Below are positions 9,920 through 20,551 of a DNA stretch of 64,000 nucleotides, piece by piece. The notes under the pieces are model-generated. The model did no database searches, was not told the origin of the DNA, and worked only from the letters and a program-made list of their open reading frames with translations. Position 1 is the first letter of the stretch, and every line of letters starts with the position of its first letter. Position numbers and translations under genes: made by a program. The stretch comes from Polymorphobacter megasporae (GTDB lineage Bacteria; Pseudomonadota; Alphaproteobacteria; Sphingomonadales; Sphingomonadaceae), in NCBI RefSeq assembly GCF_018982885.2, contig NZ_CP081848.1:3888583-3952582 (forward strand), read 5' to 3'.

Positions 9920-9951
9920 TAACTCCTCCCCCGAAGACGGGGGAGGAGTTA
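9920..9951. terminator. Bidirectional hairpin terminator between convergent genes
   Basis: Perfect 14-nt inverted arms (9920-9933 TAACTCCTCCCCCG and 9938-9951) with an AAGA loop. It lies in the 53-bp gap between two convergent stops, and its A/T ends give a T-run-like context on both strands. The stem core matches the outer arms of the 6437 palindrome, so it may be a trimmed member of the same repeat class. Confidence 0.75.
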
Positions 9952-9968
9952 AAGGCGTCCCATCACCC

Positions 9969-11294
9969 TTACCGACTCGCGGTCTGCGCCGCCCCGGTCA
10001 CGCGCCAGACCTTGTTGCCGACGTCGTCCGCCACCAGTAGCCCGCCCTTTGCATCGATCGTCACCCCCACCGGGCGGCCCTGCGCCTTGCCGTCCGCCGT
10101 CAGGAACCCGGTGAGGACATCGACCGCCGGTCCGCTCGGCACGCCCTGCGCGAACGGCACGAAGATGACCTTGTAGCCGCTGAACGGCTTGCGGTTCCAC
10201 GAGCCGTGCTGGCCGACGAACGCGCCATCGGCATACGCGGCAGGCAGTGCCGAATCGCCCTTGGCGAACGTCAGCCCGAGCGAAGCGGTGTGCGGCCCGA
10301 GGGCATAGTCGGGCTTGATCGCGCGGGCGACGAGATCGGGGCGCTGGTCATTGACGCGGACGTCGACGTTCTGGCCGTAATAGCTGAACGGCCAGCCGTA
10401 GAAGCCGCCGTCGGTCACGCTCGTCATATAATCGGGGACGAGGTCGGAGCCGATCTCGTCGCGCTCGTTGACCGCGGTCCACAATTTGCCCGACGCCGGC
10501 TCCCAGCCCATCCCGTTCGGATTGCGCAGGCCGCTGGCGAAGATGCGGTGGGTCCCGGTCTTGAGGTCGATCGCCCAGATCGCGGCGCGCCCGGTCTCGG
10601 CGGCGAGGCCGTTGTCGCCGACGTTCGAGTTCGACCCTACCGTCGCGTACAGCGTCGCGCCGTCGCGGCTGGCGAGGATGTTCTTGGTCCAGTGGTGGTT
10701 GATCAGTCCGGCGGGGAGGTCGACGACCTTGGTCCCGGGAGTCGCGATCGCGGTCGCGCCCGGGGTGTAGGCGAACTTGAGCACCGCGTCGGTGTCGGCG
10801 ATATAAAGGTCGTTGCCGACCAGCGCCATGCCGAACGGCGAGTTGAGTCCCTTGAGGAACACGGTCTTGACGTCGGCGACCCCGGTCCCCTTCGTGTCCC
10901 GAAGCAGGGTAATACGGTTCGGGCTCGCCACCGTCGCCCCGGCGCGGCCCATGATCAGCCCTTGGACCCAGCCCTTGATACCCTTGCTATCCTCGGGCTT
11001 CGGCGGCGAATTCGTCTCGGCGACAAGGACATCGCCGTTCGGCAGGACGTACAGCCAGCGCGGATGATCGAGCCCCTCGGCGAAGGCGGCGACCTGCAGC
11101 CCGGGACCCGCCACCGGCTTCGCGCCTGCTGCCCATCGCTGGACCGAGGCGACGTTGACCGTCGGCAGCAAGGTCGCGTTCGGCGCAGGCAATGACGGGT
11201 TGGCCCCCATCCCCGACGCGACCGGGAGGGTCGCCTTCTCGCCGCACGCCGACAGGGCCAGCGCCGCGAGGGCGATCGGATAGAGATGGCGCAT
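9969..11294 (-). CDS. L-sorbosone dehydrogenase-like (PQQ/soluble glucose dehydrogenase fold) lipoprotein
   Basis: About 441 aa. [17 protein letters not shown] ends in a lipobox (LSAC), so the mature protein is probably tethered in the periplasm. The remainder is a six-bladed propeller of the sorbosone/glucose dehydrogenase family with typical segments: [75 protein letters not shown]. Such proteins oxidise sugars or aldoses with PQQ, though many are uncharacterised. The ATG at 11294 is preferred over 11330 because it begins the signal sequence directly. No PQQ synthesis genes are in the window. Confidence 0.88.
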   Translation of the reverse strand: MRHLYPIALAALALSACGEKATLPVASGMGANPSLPAPNATLLPTVNVASVQRWAAGAKPVAGPGLQVAAFAEGLDHPRWLYVLPNGDVLVAETNSPPKPEDSKGIKGWVQGLIMGRAGATVASPNRITLLRDTKGTGVADVKTVFLKGLNSPFGMALVGNDLYIADTDAVLKFAYTPGATAIATPGTKVVDLPAGLINHHWTKNILASRDGATLYATVGSNSNVGDNGLAAETGRAAIWAIDLKTGTHRIFASGLRNPNGMGWEPASGKLWTAVNERDEIGSDLVPDYMTSVTDGGFYGWPFSYYGQNVDVRVNDQRPDLVARAIKPDYALGPHTASLGLTFAKGDSALPAAYADGAFVGQHGSWNRKPFSGYKVIFVPFAQGVPSGPAVDVLTGFLTADGKAQGRPVGVTIDAKGGLLVADDVGNKVWRVTGAAQTASR

Positions 11295-11354
11295 AATCGA
11301 GGGTCCCGTCGGTGTGGAGGTCAACGCCACGCCACCATCGCCGTTCCGGGCAGT

Positions 11355-12209
11355 TCAGGCAAAGCCGAGGATCGCATCAGCCAGTTCGGCCGTCCGATGG
11401 AGCGGGAGGAAATGGTCGACTCCGTCGAAGCGCGTGACCGTCACCCCCGGCAGCGCTGCAATCGCCGCCGCATCGGTCGGGTTGACCGTGCTGCGTTCGG
11501 TGCCGTGGAGCACCGTCAGCCCGCCGCGCCATCCGGTCACCGCCGCCTCGAGCCGGGGCGACACCGCGGCGAAGGTGGCCGACTCCCACGCCGGTGCGCA
11601 GGCAAGTTCGACTTGCCCGTCGTCGCGGTCACGCAAACCTCCGTCGAGATACGCGTCGAGCGCGCCATCGGGCCATGAAGCAAAGACCCCGCGCCCGTCG
11701 TACGCCGCGCGAATCGCATAGCGCGACGGCCAGACGGCGCGGCGGCGGAGCGCCTGTTCGGCGAGCGGATTGCCCCCGGGCCGCGCCGGGTTCCAGTCGG
11801 CGGCGGCGGCGAACGCGACGAATGCAGGTTCGGCCATGACGACCGCGCGGACGGTGCCGGGCATCCTCGCCGCGCACTCCATACTGACCGTCGCCCCCAT
11901 CGAATGCCCCGCGAGGATCAGCACCGGCGGCACCGGCAGGACCGCGAGCAGCGCGGCGAGATCGTCGGCATAAGTCGCCCAGCTTGTCATGTCCGCCGGA
12001 TCGGCCTCGAGCGGCGTCGAGCCATGCCCGCGCGAATCGCTCGCGACGACGTTGACGTGGGGAGTCAGGCGATCGAACAGCGGGCGGTAGAGCGCCGCGC
12101 ACATGCCGGTCGCGTGGGCGAAATGAACCAGCGGTGCCGCCGGACCGGCCGCAAACGACTCGATCGTCGCCACGGTGCCAACGGCTGTTTCGCGAAATTT
12201 ATACTGCAT
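11355..12209 (-). CDS. Alpha/beta hydrolase
   Basis: 284 aa and no signal peptide, hence cytosolic. Fold markers are HFAHATGMCA near the oxyanion hole, the nucleophile elbow AGHSMGA at about residues 99-105, a late acid in VLHGTERSTVNP, and the catalytic His in VDHFLP. It resembles general esterase/lipase-type hydrolases; the substrate is unknown. The start ATG has an A/T-rich leader. It sits between the sorbosone-dehydrogenase-like lipoprotein gene and a small conserved protein, all on the reverse strand. Confidence 0.85.
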   Translation of the reverse strand: MQYKFRETAVGTVATIESFAAGPAAPLVHFAHATGMCAALYRPLFDRLTPHVNVVASDSRGHGSTPLEADPADMTSWATYADDLAALLAVLPVPPVLILAGHSMGATVSMECAARMPGTVRAVVMAEPAFVAFAAAADWNPARPGGNPLAEQALRRRAVWPSRYAIRAAYDGRGVFASWPDGALDAYLDGGLRDRDDGQVELACAPAWESATFAAVSPRLEAAVTGWRGGLTVLHGTERSTVNPTDAAAIAALPGVTVTRFDGVDHFLPLHRTAELADAILGFA

Positions 12210-12242
12210 CGGCGCGGCTATGCCAGATGCGCGGTCAGGCTC

Positions 12243-12461
12243 CTAGCGACTGGCCTCACGCTGCAGATACGTGTTCGCCGTCGGATGCGCCGCGGGCGGC
12301 AGGAGCACGAGACGGCGCGCGCCGACCCAAACTTCAACAGCGCTCCCGTTGCCGAAGCCGCGCGCATGAACCACGGCAGCCTCGTCGCTCGGCAGGCGAA
12401 GCACCTGCGCGGTGTCGACGACGCCACCAGCGTTCAGCTTGAAGAACCGGTAGTCCAGCAT
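12243..12461 (-). CDS. Small conserved protein of unknown function
   Basis: 72 aa starting MLDYRFFKLNAGG and ending in a polar tail. It resembles the compact alpha/beta proteins common in sphingomonads that open with a Tyr/Phe-rich strand and a short Gly turn, but I cannot assign a function. The ATG at 12461 has GTGGGGA just upstream; a TTG five codons earlier is also possible. It diverges from the alpha-2-macroglobulin gene across a 164-bp interval that contains an unusually A/T-rich patch (about 12488-12525), the likely promoter region for both. Confidence 0.65.
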   Translation of the reverse strand: MLDYRFFKLNAGGVVDTAQVLRLPSDEAAVVHARGFGNGSAVEVWVGARRLVLLPPAAHPTANTYLQREASR

Positions 12462-12625
12462 TCGATCCCCACTCAAAAAGTGGCCACGCGATTAAATTTT
12501 ATAGTAAACTTCTATTTACGTTGAAGCAACAGGCTGCGTCGGCGTCGCGAACTTTCATTTCCGGCGCGATATGACATTCCGGCGAAGGACTTGCCGCCGA
12601 TGCGCGCCTCCGGCATCGTACGGTT

Positions 12626-15600
12626 ATGGCGGGACGGTGGCGTACGGCGGTAGTGGCGATGGGGGTGGCCGTGTTCGGCGCGCTGCTCACCGGGCGTGCC
12701 GGCGGCGACTCGCCACCCGGAGTCGCGGCGTTTGCCCCCGCCGGATCGGTCGAACGCGTCGAGCAGATCAAGCTCCGCTTTGCCACCCCGATGGTCGCGT
12801 TCGGCGACCCGCGCCTGCCCGCCCCGGTCGCGGGAAACTGCAGCGAAGGCGCGACCGGCCGCTGGGTCGACGCGCAAAATTATGCGATCGACCTGCCCGC
12901 ACCGCTCAGCGGCGGGCGGCGCTGCACCTACGACCTGACGCCGGGGATCAAGGATGCGCGGGGCGCGGCGCTGACCGGGCAAAAGCGCTTCGTCTTCGAT
13001 ACCGGCGGCCCGAACATCCGCGTCGCCGTCCCCAACGACGGCGCCGGGCAGATCGAGGAGGACCAGGTCTTCCTTCTCGCACTCAATGCTGCACCGACCC
13101 CGGCGTCGGTGACCGCCGGCGCGTCGTGCATTATCGACGGCGTCGGCGAAGCCGTGCCGCTCGACATCCTGCCCGACGCGACGCGGGCGAAGATCACCGA
13201 CGGCGCCGAGCAGGATTACCGGATGCGCCGCTTCCTGCTCCGGGCCGGAGCGATCGCGCCCGAAGCCGATTCGGGCGAGACGCCGCAGCCCAAGGCCGTC
13301 GTCGTCGCCGCGCAGTGCCGCCGCGCGCTGCCGTCGGGCGGTCGCGTCGCGATCGTATGGAATGCCGGCATCCGCACCGCCGACGGTCTCGCTACGCTTC
13401 GTCCGCGCCGCCTCGACTTCACCGTCCGCCCGGCGTTCAGCGCGCGCTTCGAGTGCAGCCGGGCTAACCCCGCCGCCGCGTGCTCGCCGATCGAGCCGAT
13501 GACGGTACGCTTTGCCGGGCAGGTTCCTGCCGCCATCGCCCGCGGCATCAAGCTGGTCGACGCGAGCGGCAAGGAACTCGCCGCGACGCCAATCAAGGAC
13601 CACGTTCAGACTGTCGATTCGGTCGAGTTCAAGGGCCCGTTCGCCGAACGCACCAAGTTCCGCGTCGTCATGCCCGCCAACCTCGCCGACGACGCCGGCC
13701 GCCCGCTGGTCAACGCCGCGCGTTTCCCGCTCGACGTCGCCACCGATGACGCCCCGCCGCTGGTCAAGTTCGCTTCGACCTTCGGCATCATCGAAGCAGC
13801 CGAGGGCGGCGTTCTGCCCGTCACCGTCCGCGCGGTCGAAAGCAGGCTAGGCGGCAGCGACGCGGGGCCACTCGGCGGGCGCGACGTCTCGGTCACCACC
13901 GATGCCGCGGTCGCCGCCTGGCTGGTGCGGCTCAACGATGCCGAGGAACGGACGCAGGACGAGGAGCCGATCGCCGGGACCGAACGGGTCAAGCGCATCG
14001 AAACCACCCGCAACACCCCGCTGATCGCTGCCGCCGCCCCCGCGCGCCATTTCACCATCGACCGTCGCGACCCGCGCGCGTTCGAGGTTGTCGGCATTCC
14101 GCTGTCGGGGCGCGGCTTCCACGTCGTCGAGCTTGCCTCCCCCCGGCTCGGCGCGGCGCTGCTCGGCCGCGGCGGGACGCGCTATGTCGCGACCGGCGCG
14201 CTCGTCACCGACATGGCGGTCCACTTCCAATGGGGCCGGGGCCGCAGCCTTGCGTGGGTCACCCACCTTGCCGACGCCAGCCCGGTGGCGGGAGCGAAAA
14301 TCGCGGTGCTCGACAGCTGCACCGGCAAGCTGTTCTGGCAGGGGATGACCGACGCGAGCGGCCGCGCCGCGATCGGCGACGTGCTCCCCGAGCCCTCGTC
14401 GTACGGCAATTGCAAATACGGCCCCGCAGCGCTGATGGTCAGCGCCCGGACCGCCGACGACTACAGCTTCACCCTGACCGACTGGAACAAGGGCATCGCG
14501 CCCGGCGATTTCAGCCTCGACACCGGCTACGGCTTCGACCGCACCGCGTGGCACACCGTGTTCGACCGCACGCTGTTCCGCGCCGGCGAGCGGGTGTCGA
14601 TGAAGCATATCATTCGCGCGCGGACCGATGGCGGCTTCGGCCCCGCGGCCCACCTCGTCGATCCGACGATTATCATCCGCCACCTCGGCTCCGACCAGAC
14701 CTACGAGCTCGACACGGCGATCGGCCGCGATGGGATCGGCGAGAACGCCTGGTCGATCCCCGCCGCCGCCGCGCTAGGCGAATATGCCGTCGAGATCGGC
14801 GAGCGCGGCAGCAGCCAGCGCCACGATTCGGGGCACTTCACCGTCGAGGAATTCCGCCTGCCGACGATCCGCGCGCGGGTCGAGGGGCCGCGCACGCCGC
14901 AGGTCGCGCCGACGCAGGTCGCGATCGACCTCAGCCTCGCCTATCTGTCGGGCGGCGCGGTCAACAAGGCCCCGGTCAAGCTGCGCACCCTCGTCCAGCC
15001 GCGCGACCTGACGATCGCCGACTATCCCAAATACAGCTTCACCGGCGAGGACATCGTCCCCGGCATCGTCCGCCTCGATGGCGCCGACGAGCCCAGCACC
15101 CCGACCGCGACCCGCGCCCGCGTCGACCCGGTGACGCTGTCGCCGAACGGCACCGCGCGGATCACGATCGACAAATTGACCCCGGTGACGGTGCCGTCGA
15201 CCCTCGTCGCCGAGATGGACTACGACGACGCCAATGGCGAGGTCGCCACCGCCAAGGGCTCGGTCAGCCTCGACCCCGCGAGCGTCCGGATCGGCATCGC
15301 CAAGGACGGCTGGATCGCCAAGTCCGACGACGTGCGGTTGAACCTCGTCGCGCTCGACCTCGCCAACAAGCCCGTCCGCGGGCAGAAGATCAGCGTTCAA
15401 TTGTTCAGCCGCGAGACCTATTCGTACCGCAAGCGGCTTATCGGCGGCTTCTACAGCTACGACAACAGCCGCGAGACGAAGAAGATCGGCGGCGGCTGCA
15501 GCGGCACCACCGACGACAAGGGGATGCTCGGCTGCAAGATCGACGCCGGGGTGTCGGGCGAGGTCATCGCCCTCGCCACCGCGACCGACGGTGCAGGCCA

Positions 15601-18418
15601 TGTCGCCCGCGCGACGCAGTCGCTGTGGCTCGCGGGCGACGACGACTGGTGGTTCGGCGGCGACAACGGCGACCGCATGGACGTCGTCCCCGAGGCCCCC
15701 GAATATGCCGCCGGGGGAACCGCGCGGCTCCAGGTGCGGATGCCGTTCCGCGAGGCGACCGCGCTCGTCAGCGTCCTGCGCGACGGGGTGATCGACAGCT
15801 TCGTCACGACCTTGTCGGGCAAGGACGCGGTCGTCGAGGTCAAGCTCAAGCGCGGCTATGCCCCCGACGTCTATGTCTCGGTCCTCGCGGTGCGCGGGCG
15901 CGTCGCCGGGTGGCGGCTGTGGCTCGCCGACCTCGCCCGCCGCTGGAACCTGCCGTGGATCAGCCGCGAGGCCGCCTCCCCCACCAGCCTCGTCGACCTC
16001 GCCAAGCCGTCGTACCGCTTCGGCATGGCGAAGATCCGCGTCGGCTGGGACGATCACCGCCTCGGGGTCAAGGTCGCGACCGACGCGCCGAGCTACGCCG
16101 TCCGCAAGGTCGCGCAGACGATGGTGCAGGTCACTCCGCCGAAGGGCCGCGCGCTTCCCGCCGGGAGCGAGATCGCCTTCGCCGCGGTCGACGAGGCGCT
16201 GCTCCAGCTGCACGGCAACGACAGCTGGGACGTGCTGACCGCGATGATGGCCGACCGCCCGCTCGCGGTGCTGACCTCGACCGCGCAGACGCAGGTCGTC
16301 GGCAAGCGCCATTACGGCCGCAAGGCGGTCGCGGCCGGAGGCGGCGGCGGCGAGGGTGAGGGCGGCACCGTCCGCCGCGACTTCAACCCGCTGCTGCTGT
16401 GGCGCGGGCGCGTGCCGCTCGATGCGCAGGGCCGAGCAGCGATTCCGGTGACGCTCAACGACTCGCTCAGCGCCTTCCGCCTCGTCGCGATCGCCACCGG
16501 CGGCAGCGACCTGTTCGGCACCGGCAGCGCGGTCGTCCGCACGACGCAGGACCTGCAATTGCTCGCCGGGGTGCCGCCGTTGGTCCGCGAGGGCGATCGC
16601 TACACCGCGACGGTCCTTGTGCGTAACGCGACCGGCAAGCCGTTCCGCGTCACCGTCGGCGGCAGCGCCGGGAGCGCCGCGCTCGCCAACCGCATCGTCG
16701 ACGTTCCAGCGGGCAACGCGACGACGGTGGCGTGGGACGTCGCCGCGCCAGCGACCAGCGGCCCGGTCGCGTGGGCGATCAACGCGCAGGCGACGACCGG
16801 CGCGAAGGACGCGGTGCGCGTCGCGCAGTCGGTCATCCCCGCCGTACCGGTCGAGACGCTGCAGGCGACTTTGCTCCAGGTCGACAGGCCGCAATCGTTC
16901 CCCGTCGCCCTCCCCGTCGGCGCGCTCCCCGGGCGCGGCGGCATCGACGTCGCGCTGAGCCGTTCGCTCGGCGGCTCGCTCCCCGGCGTCCGCGCGTACA
17001 TGGCAGCCTACCCGTACGACTGTATCGAGCAGCGCCTGTCGGTCGCCGTCGCCACCGGCGACCGGGCAAAGTGGGACGCGACGACGGCGTTGCTCCCCGC
17101 ATATCTCGACCGCGACGGGCTCGTTCGCTTCTTCCCCGCCGACTGGATCGCGGGCGACGATTCGCTAACTGGCTATATCCTGCGGCTGTCCGCCGAGAGC
17201 GGCTGGCCGCTGCCCGACGACGCGCGGGGCAAGATGATCGCCGGGCTGACCGGCTTCGTCGGCGGCAAGGTCGCGCGGTCGCACGAGAACGTCGTCGTCG
17301 TCGAGAAGGGCAAGGGCATCGTCGGCACCGCGAGCTTCGACGGCGAGGGCGCCTCGCGGCGGCTCGGCGCGGTCGCGGCGCTGCTGAGCGTCGGCGCGGC
17401 GACCCCGGCGATGGTCGAGCCGCTGTCGGTCGCCCCCGATGCGTGGCCGACCGCGACGCTGATCGACTGGGTTACTGTCCTCCGCCTCCCTGGCATCCCC
17501 GACGGCGCGGGCAAGCTGCAACAGGCGCTCAACGTCCTCCGCGCGCGGCTCGACCTGCAGGGGACGCGGCTGACGATCACCCGCGCCGACGACCAGTGGC
17601 AGTTGCTCAGCTCGCCCGACCTGACTGCGGCGCGGCTGCTCGAGGCGGTCGTCGGTCTGCCCGACTGGCGCGCCGACGTCCCCCGCATCGCGCGCGGCCT
17701 GATGCTCGACCAGTCGCGCGGGCACTGGGATTCGACCCCGGCGAACGCGATTGGCACGCTGGCGATGCGCGGCTTCGCGGCGGCGTTCGAGGGAACGCCG
17801 GTCACCGGCACGACGACGGCTACACTGGGTACAGCGTCGCACGCCTTCGCGTGGACCGCCGCCGCGCCGCCGCTCGCGACGCTGCCATGGCCAAGCGGGC
17901 CGGCACCGTTCACGCTGACCCACGCCGGGACCGGCGCGCCATGGGCGATCGTGACGTCGCGCGCCGCCGTCCCGCTCACCGCGCCGTTCGCCAGCGGCTT
18001 CGCCGTCCGGCGCTCGGTCGCTCCCGTTACGCAAGCCGTCCCGGGACACTGGAGCCGCGGCGACGTGATGAAGGTCCGCGTCGAGGTGACCCCGCGCGCG
18101 CCGCTGCAATGGGTGGTGATCAACGACCCGGTCCCGGCGGGCGCGACGATCCTCGGCGGGTCGCTCGGCGGGCGCAGCGAGATCCTCGCGACCGAGGCGA
18201 CGACCGGGGTCCAGCCGACCTTCGTCGAGCGCCGCACCGAGGCGGTCCACGCGCATTACGAGAGCATGCCCAAGGCGATGGTCGCGTATGAATACACCGT
18301 CCGGTTGAACAGCGCAGGAACCTTCCGCCTGCCGCCGACGCGGGTCGAGGCGCTGTATTCGCCCGAGATGATGGCGCTGGTCCCGAACGCCCCGGTCGAG
18401 GTGGCGGCGCGGCCTTGA
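12626..18418 (+). CDS. Bacterial alpha-2-macroglobulin (protease trap)
   Basis: 1930 aa with an N-terminal hydrophobic signal, a series of MG-type domains, and the reactive thioester motif CIEQ at residues 1466-1469 (TGT at 17021) inside YPYDCIEQRLS. Bacterial A2Ms trap invading proteases covalently in the periplasm and are usually paired with PBP1C, as here. Unlike E. coli YfhM, I see no lipobox Cys after the signal, so it may be membrane-anchored or soluble. A glycine/glutamate-rich loop (GGGGGEGEGG, near 16338) probably lies in the bait region. The stop overlaps the PBP1C TTG start by four bases (TTGA). A second ATG at 12659 is an alternative start. Confidence 0.95.
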   Translation: MAGRWRTAVVAMGVAVFGALLTGRAGGDSPPGVAAFAPAGSVERVEQIKLRFATPMVAFGDPRLPAPVAGNCSEGATGRWVDAQNYAIDLPAPLSGGRRCTYDLTPGIKDARGAALTGQKRFVFDTGGPNIRVAVPNDGAGQIEEDQVFLLALNAAPTPASVTAGASCIIDGVGEAVPLDILPDATRAKITDGAEQDYRMRRFLLRAGAIAPEADSGETPQPKAVVVAAQCRRALPSGGRVAIVWNAGIRTADGLATLRPRRLDFTVRPAFSARFECSRANPAAACSPIEPMTVRFAGQVPAAIARGIKLVDASGKELAATPIKDHVQTVDSVEFKGPFAERTKFRVVMPANLADDAGRPLVNAARFPLDVATDDAPPLVKFASTFGIIEAAEGGVLPVTVRAVESRLGGSDAGPLGGRDVSVTTDAAVAAWLVRLNDAEERTQDEEPIAGTERVKRIETTRNTPLIAAAAPARHFTIDRRDPRAFEVVGIPLSGRGFHVVELASPRLGAALLGRGGTRYVATGALVTDMAVHFQWGRGRSLAWVTHLADASPVAGAKIAVLDSCTGKLFWQGMTDASGRAAIGDVLPEPSSYGNCKYGPAALMVSARTADDYSFTLTDWNKGIAPGDFSLDTGYGFDRTAWHTVFDRTLFRAGERVSMKHIIRARTDGGFGPAAHLVDPTIIIRHLGSDQTYELDTAIGRDGIGENAWSIPAAAALGEYAVEIGERGSSQRHDSGHFTVEEFRLPTIRARVEGPRTPQVAPTQVAIDLSLAYLSGGAVNKAPVKLRTLVQPRDLTIADYPKYSFTGEDIVPGIVRLDGADEPSTPTATRARVDPVTLSPNGTARITIDKLTPVTVPSTLVAEMDYDDANGEVATAKGSVSLDPASVRIGIAKDGWIAKSDDVRLNLVALDLANKPVRGQKISVQLFSRETYSYRKRLIGGFYSYDNSRETKKIGGGCSGTTDDKGMLGCKIDAGVSGEVIALATATDGAGHVARATQSLWLAGDDDWWFGGDNGDRMDVVPEAPEYAAGGTARLQVRMPFREATALVSVLRDGVIDSFVTTLSGKDAVVEVKLKRGYAPDVYVSVLAVRGRVAGWRLWLADLARRWNLPWISREAASPTSLVDLAKPSYRFGMAKIRVGWDDHRLGVKVATDAPSYAVRKVAQTMVQVTPPKGRALPAGSEIAFAAVDEALLQLHGNDSWDVLTAMMADRPLAVLTSTAQTQVVGKRHYGRKAVAAGGGGGEGEGGTVRRDFNPLLLWRGRVPLDAQGRAAIPVTLNDSLSAFRLVAIATGGSDLFGTGSAVVRTTQDLQLLAGVPPLVREGDRYTATVLVRNATGKPFRVTVGGSAGSAALANRIVDVPAGNATTVAWDVAAPATSGPVAWAINAQATTGAKDAVRVAQSVIPAVPVETLQATLLQVDRPQSFPVALPVGALPGRGGIDVALSRSLGGSLPGVRAYMAAYPYDCIEQRLSVAVATGDRAKWDATTALLPAYLDRDGLVRFFPADWIAGDDSLTGYILRLSAESGWPLPDDARGKMIAGLTGFVGGKVARSHENVVVVEKGKGIVGTASFDGEGASRRLGAVAALLSVGAATPAMVEPLSVAPDAWPTATLIDWVTVLRLPGIPDGAGKLQQALNVLRARLDLQGTRLTITRADDQWQLLSSPDLTAARLLEAVVGLPDWRADVPRIARGLMLDQSRGHWDSTPANAIGTLAMRGFAAAFEGTPVTGTTTATLGTASHAFAWTAAAPPLATLPWPSGPAPFTLTHAGTGAPWAIVTSRAAVPLTAPFASGFAVRRSVAPVTQAVPGHWSRGDVMKVRVEVTPRAPLQWVVINDPVPAGATILGGSLGGRSEILATEATTGVQPTFVERRTEAVHAHYESMPKAMVAYEYTVRLNSAGTFRLPPTRVEALYSPEMMALVPNAPVEVAARP

Positions 18419-20499
18419 GCCGCGTGCGCTGGGCGGCGCCCGCGTTTGCCGTCGCGTTCGCTGCCTTGTGGTTCGCGACCCGACCGGCCACCCTCCCCGA
18501 TTACCCCGCCGTCCGCGCCGCGTGGCACACCTCCGAAGCCCGCCTCCTCGCCCGCGACGGGCGCGTCCTCGATATCGTCCGCGCCGACGCTTCGACCCGC
18601 CGCCTCGGCTGGATCCCGCTCGACCGCATCGCCGCGCCGCTCGTCGCCGCCGCGGTCGGGGCCGAGGATCGGCGTTTCTGGAGCCACCACGGCGTCGACT
18701 GGCGCGGCGCAGGCGGTGCATTCCGCGACCGGCTGCGCGGGCGAACCAGACGCGGGGCGAGCACGATCACGATGCAGCTCGCAGCAATGCTCGACCCCGG
18801 GCTCGGGTCGAGCGGCAGCCGGTCGGCGCTGCAGAAGATCACGCAGGCGCGCGCCGCGCTCGCGCTCGAACGCCGGTGGAGCAAGCGGCAGATCCTCGAG
18901 GCGTGGCTCAACCTCCTCCCCTTCCGCGGTGACCTCGTCGGCATCGACGCGGCGGCCCGGGCGCTTGCGGGCAAGCCGCCCGAAGCGCTCGACCGGACGG
19001 AGGCCCGCATTCTTACCAGCCTCCTCCCAGCCCCCCGCGCCAGCCCCGCCGCCGTCGCCCGCCGCGCCTGCGCCGCGAGCACAATCCCCTGCGCCCAAAT
19101 CCAGCTGCGGACCGCAGAGATGCTCGGCCCGCGCAGCCCCCTGCCCGACCCCGGCCTCGCTCCGCAAGTCGCCGCACAACTGATCGCACCGGGCCGCACG
19201 ACCGTCCGCACGACGATCGACTTCGAGCTGCAAACCTTCGTCCGCGCGACCCTCGACCGCCAGCTCGCGTCGCTCAGCGCGCGCAATGCCCGCGACGGCG
19301 CGGCGATCGTCGTCGACAATGCCAGCGGCGACATTCTCGCCTATGTCGGCTCGGGCGGCCCCGAATCGCGGTCGGGCGCGGTCGATGGCGCGCGGTCGCC
19401 GCGGCAGGCGGGATCGTCGCTCAAGCCGTTCCTCTATGAACTCGCGATCGAGCGGCGGCTGCTGACGGCGGCATCAATCCTCGACGATGCCCCGGTCGAC
19501 CTCGACACCGCCTCGGGCCTCTACATCCCGCAGAACTACGACCGCAATTTCCGCGGGCCGGTCAGCGTGCGGTCGGCGCTCGGCAACTCGCTTAACGTGC
19601 CGGCCGTCCGCACCCTGCTGCTCGTCGGCGTCGACGCCTTCCGCGACCGGCTGTTCGATGCGGGGTATCGTGGCATCTCGCGCGACGGCGACTATTACGG
19701 CTTCAGCCTCGCGCTCGGTTCGGCCGAGGTGACGCTGGTCGAACAGGCCGCCGCCTTCCGGGCACTCGCGCGCGGCGGACTGTGGTCGCCGCTCCGCTTC
19801 GAACCCGGCACCGCCATCGCCGACCGCCGCGTCATGGCCGCCCCCGCGACTTCGATCGTCGCCGACATCCTCAGCGACCCTGCCGCGCGGACCGCAACCT
19901 TCGGCCCCGACAACGGCCTCGCGCTGCCCTTCCCCGCCGCGGTCAAGACCGGCACGTCGAAGGCATTGCGCGACAACTGGTGCATCGGCTTCACCCGCCG
20001 CTTCACCGTCGCGGTCTGGGTCGGCAATTTCGAGGGCGACTCCATGGCGGCGGGGGTGTCGGGCGTCGTCGGCGCGGCCCCGACGTGGCGCGAGATCATG
20101 CTCCACCTCCATCGCGACGTCCCCGCCGTGCCGTTCGCCCGCACCGGCACCGTCGCCCGCGCGGTAAGCTACGTCCCCGCAGTCGAGCCGCCGCGCACCG
20201 AGCTGTTCGTCCCCGGCACCGAATTGTCGGTCGTCCGCGTCGCCGCGCAGCAACAGCGCCCGCGGATCGTCGCCCCAGCCGACGGCACGGTGATCGCGCT
20301 CGACCCCGACATCCCGCCTGCCCGCCAGCGCATCGCGATCATCGTTGCGGGAACGGGGGTTGCCGGGGGCGGCAGCGTCGCGATCGACGGCCGCGATCTG
20401 GGCAGCGCGCGCCTTTGGAGCCCTGTTCCCGGCACGCACCGCATCACGCTGAGCGACGGAACGCGGCTGCTCGACCATGCCCGGATTACGGTACGCTAG
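18415..20499 (+). CDS. pbpC: Penicillin-binding protein 1C
   Basis: 694 aa, bifunctional peptidoglycan synthase of the inner membrane. The N-terminal hydrophobic anchor is residues 5-22. The glycosyltransferase domain has EDRRFW (Glu84) and RGASTITMQLA. The transpeptidase domain has SSLK (Ser334, Lys337), SLN (about 392-394) and KTGTS (511-515). A C-terminal beta-sandwich, the PBP_C domain, occupies roughly the last 90 residues. It starts with TTG overlapping the A2M stop; a GTG three codons later is possible. PBP1C with A2M is a conserved pair thought to repair the wall after breach. Confidence 0.95.
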   Translation: MSRVRWAAPAFAVAFAALWFATRPATLPDYPAVRAAWHTSEARLLARDGRVLDIVRADASTRRLGWIPLDRIAAPLVAAAVGAEDRRFWSHHGVDWRGAGGAFRDRLRGRTRRGASTITMQLAAMLDPGLGSSGSRSALQKITQARAALALERRWSKRQILEAWLNLLPFRGDLVGIDAAARALAGKPPEALDRTEARILTSLLPAPRASPAAVARRACAASTIPCAQIQLRTAEMLGPRSPLPDPGLAPQVAAQLIAPGRTTVRTTIDFELQTFVRATLDRQLASLSARNARDGAAIVVDNASGDILAYVGSGGPESRSGAVDGARSPRQAGSSLKPFLYELAIERRLLTAASILDDAPVDLDTASGLYIPQNYDRNFRGPVSVRSALGNSLNVPAVRTLLLVGVDAFRDRLFDAGYRGISRDGDYYGFSLALGSAEVTLVEQAAAFRALARGGLWSPLRFEPGTAIADRRVMAAPATSIVADILSDPAARTATFGPDNGLALPFPAAVKTGTSKALRDNWCIGFTRRFTVAVWVGNFEGDSMAAGVSGVVGAAPTWREIMLHLHRDVPAVPFARTGTVARAVSYVPAVEPPRTELFVPGTELSVVRVAAQQQRPRIVAPADGTVIALDPDIPPARQRIAIIVAGTGVAGGGSVAIDGRDLGSARLWSPVPGTHRITLSDGTRLLDHARITVR

Positions 20500-20551
20500 C
20501 GGAACCGCCTCCACAGCGGGCGGTTGGATGATCGACCCGAGGAGATACGTT

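Noticed and set aside
14774-16894. 706-aa reverse-strand frame inside the macroglobulin gene
   Set aside because: Antisense of a motif-complete gene; composition typical of a GC shadow.
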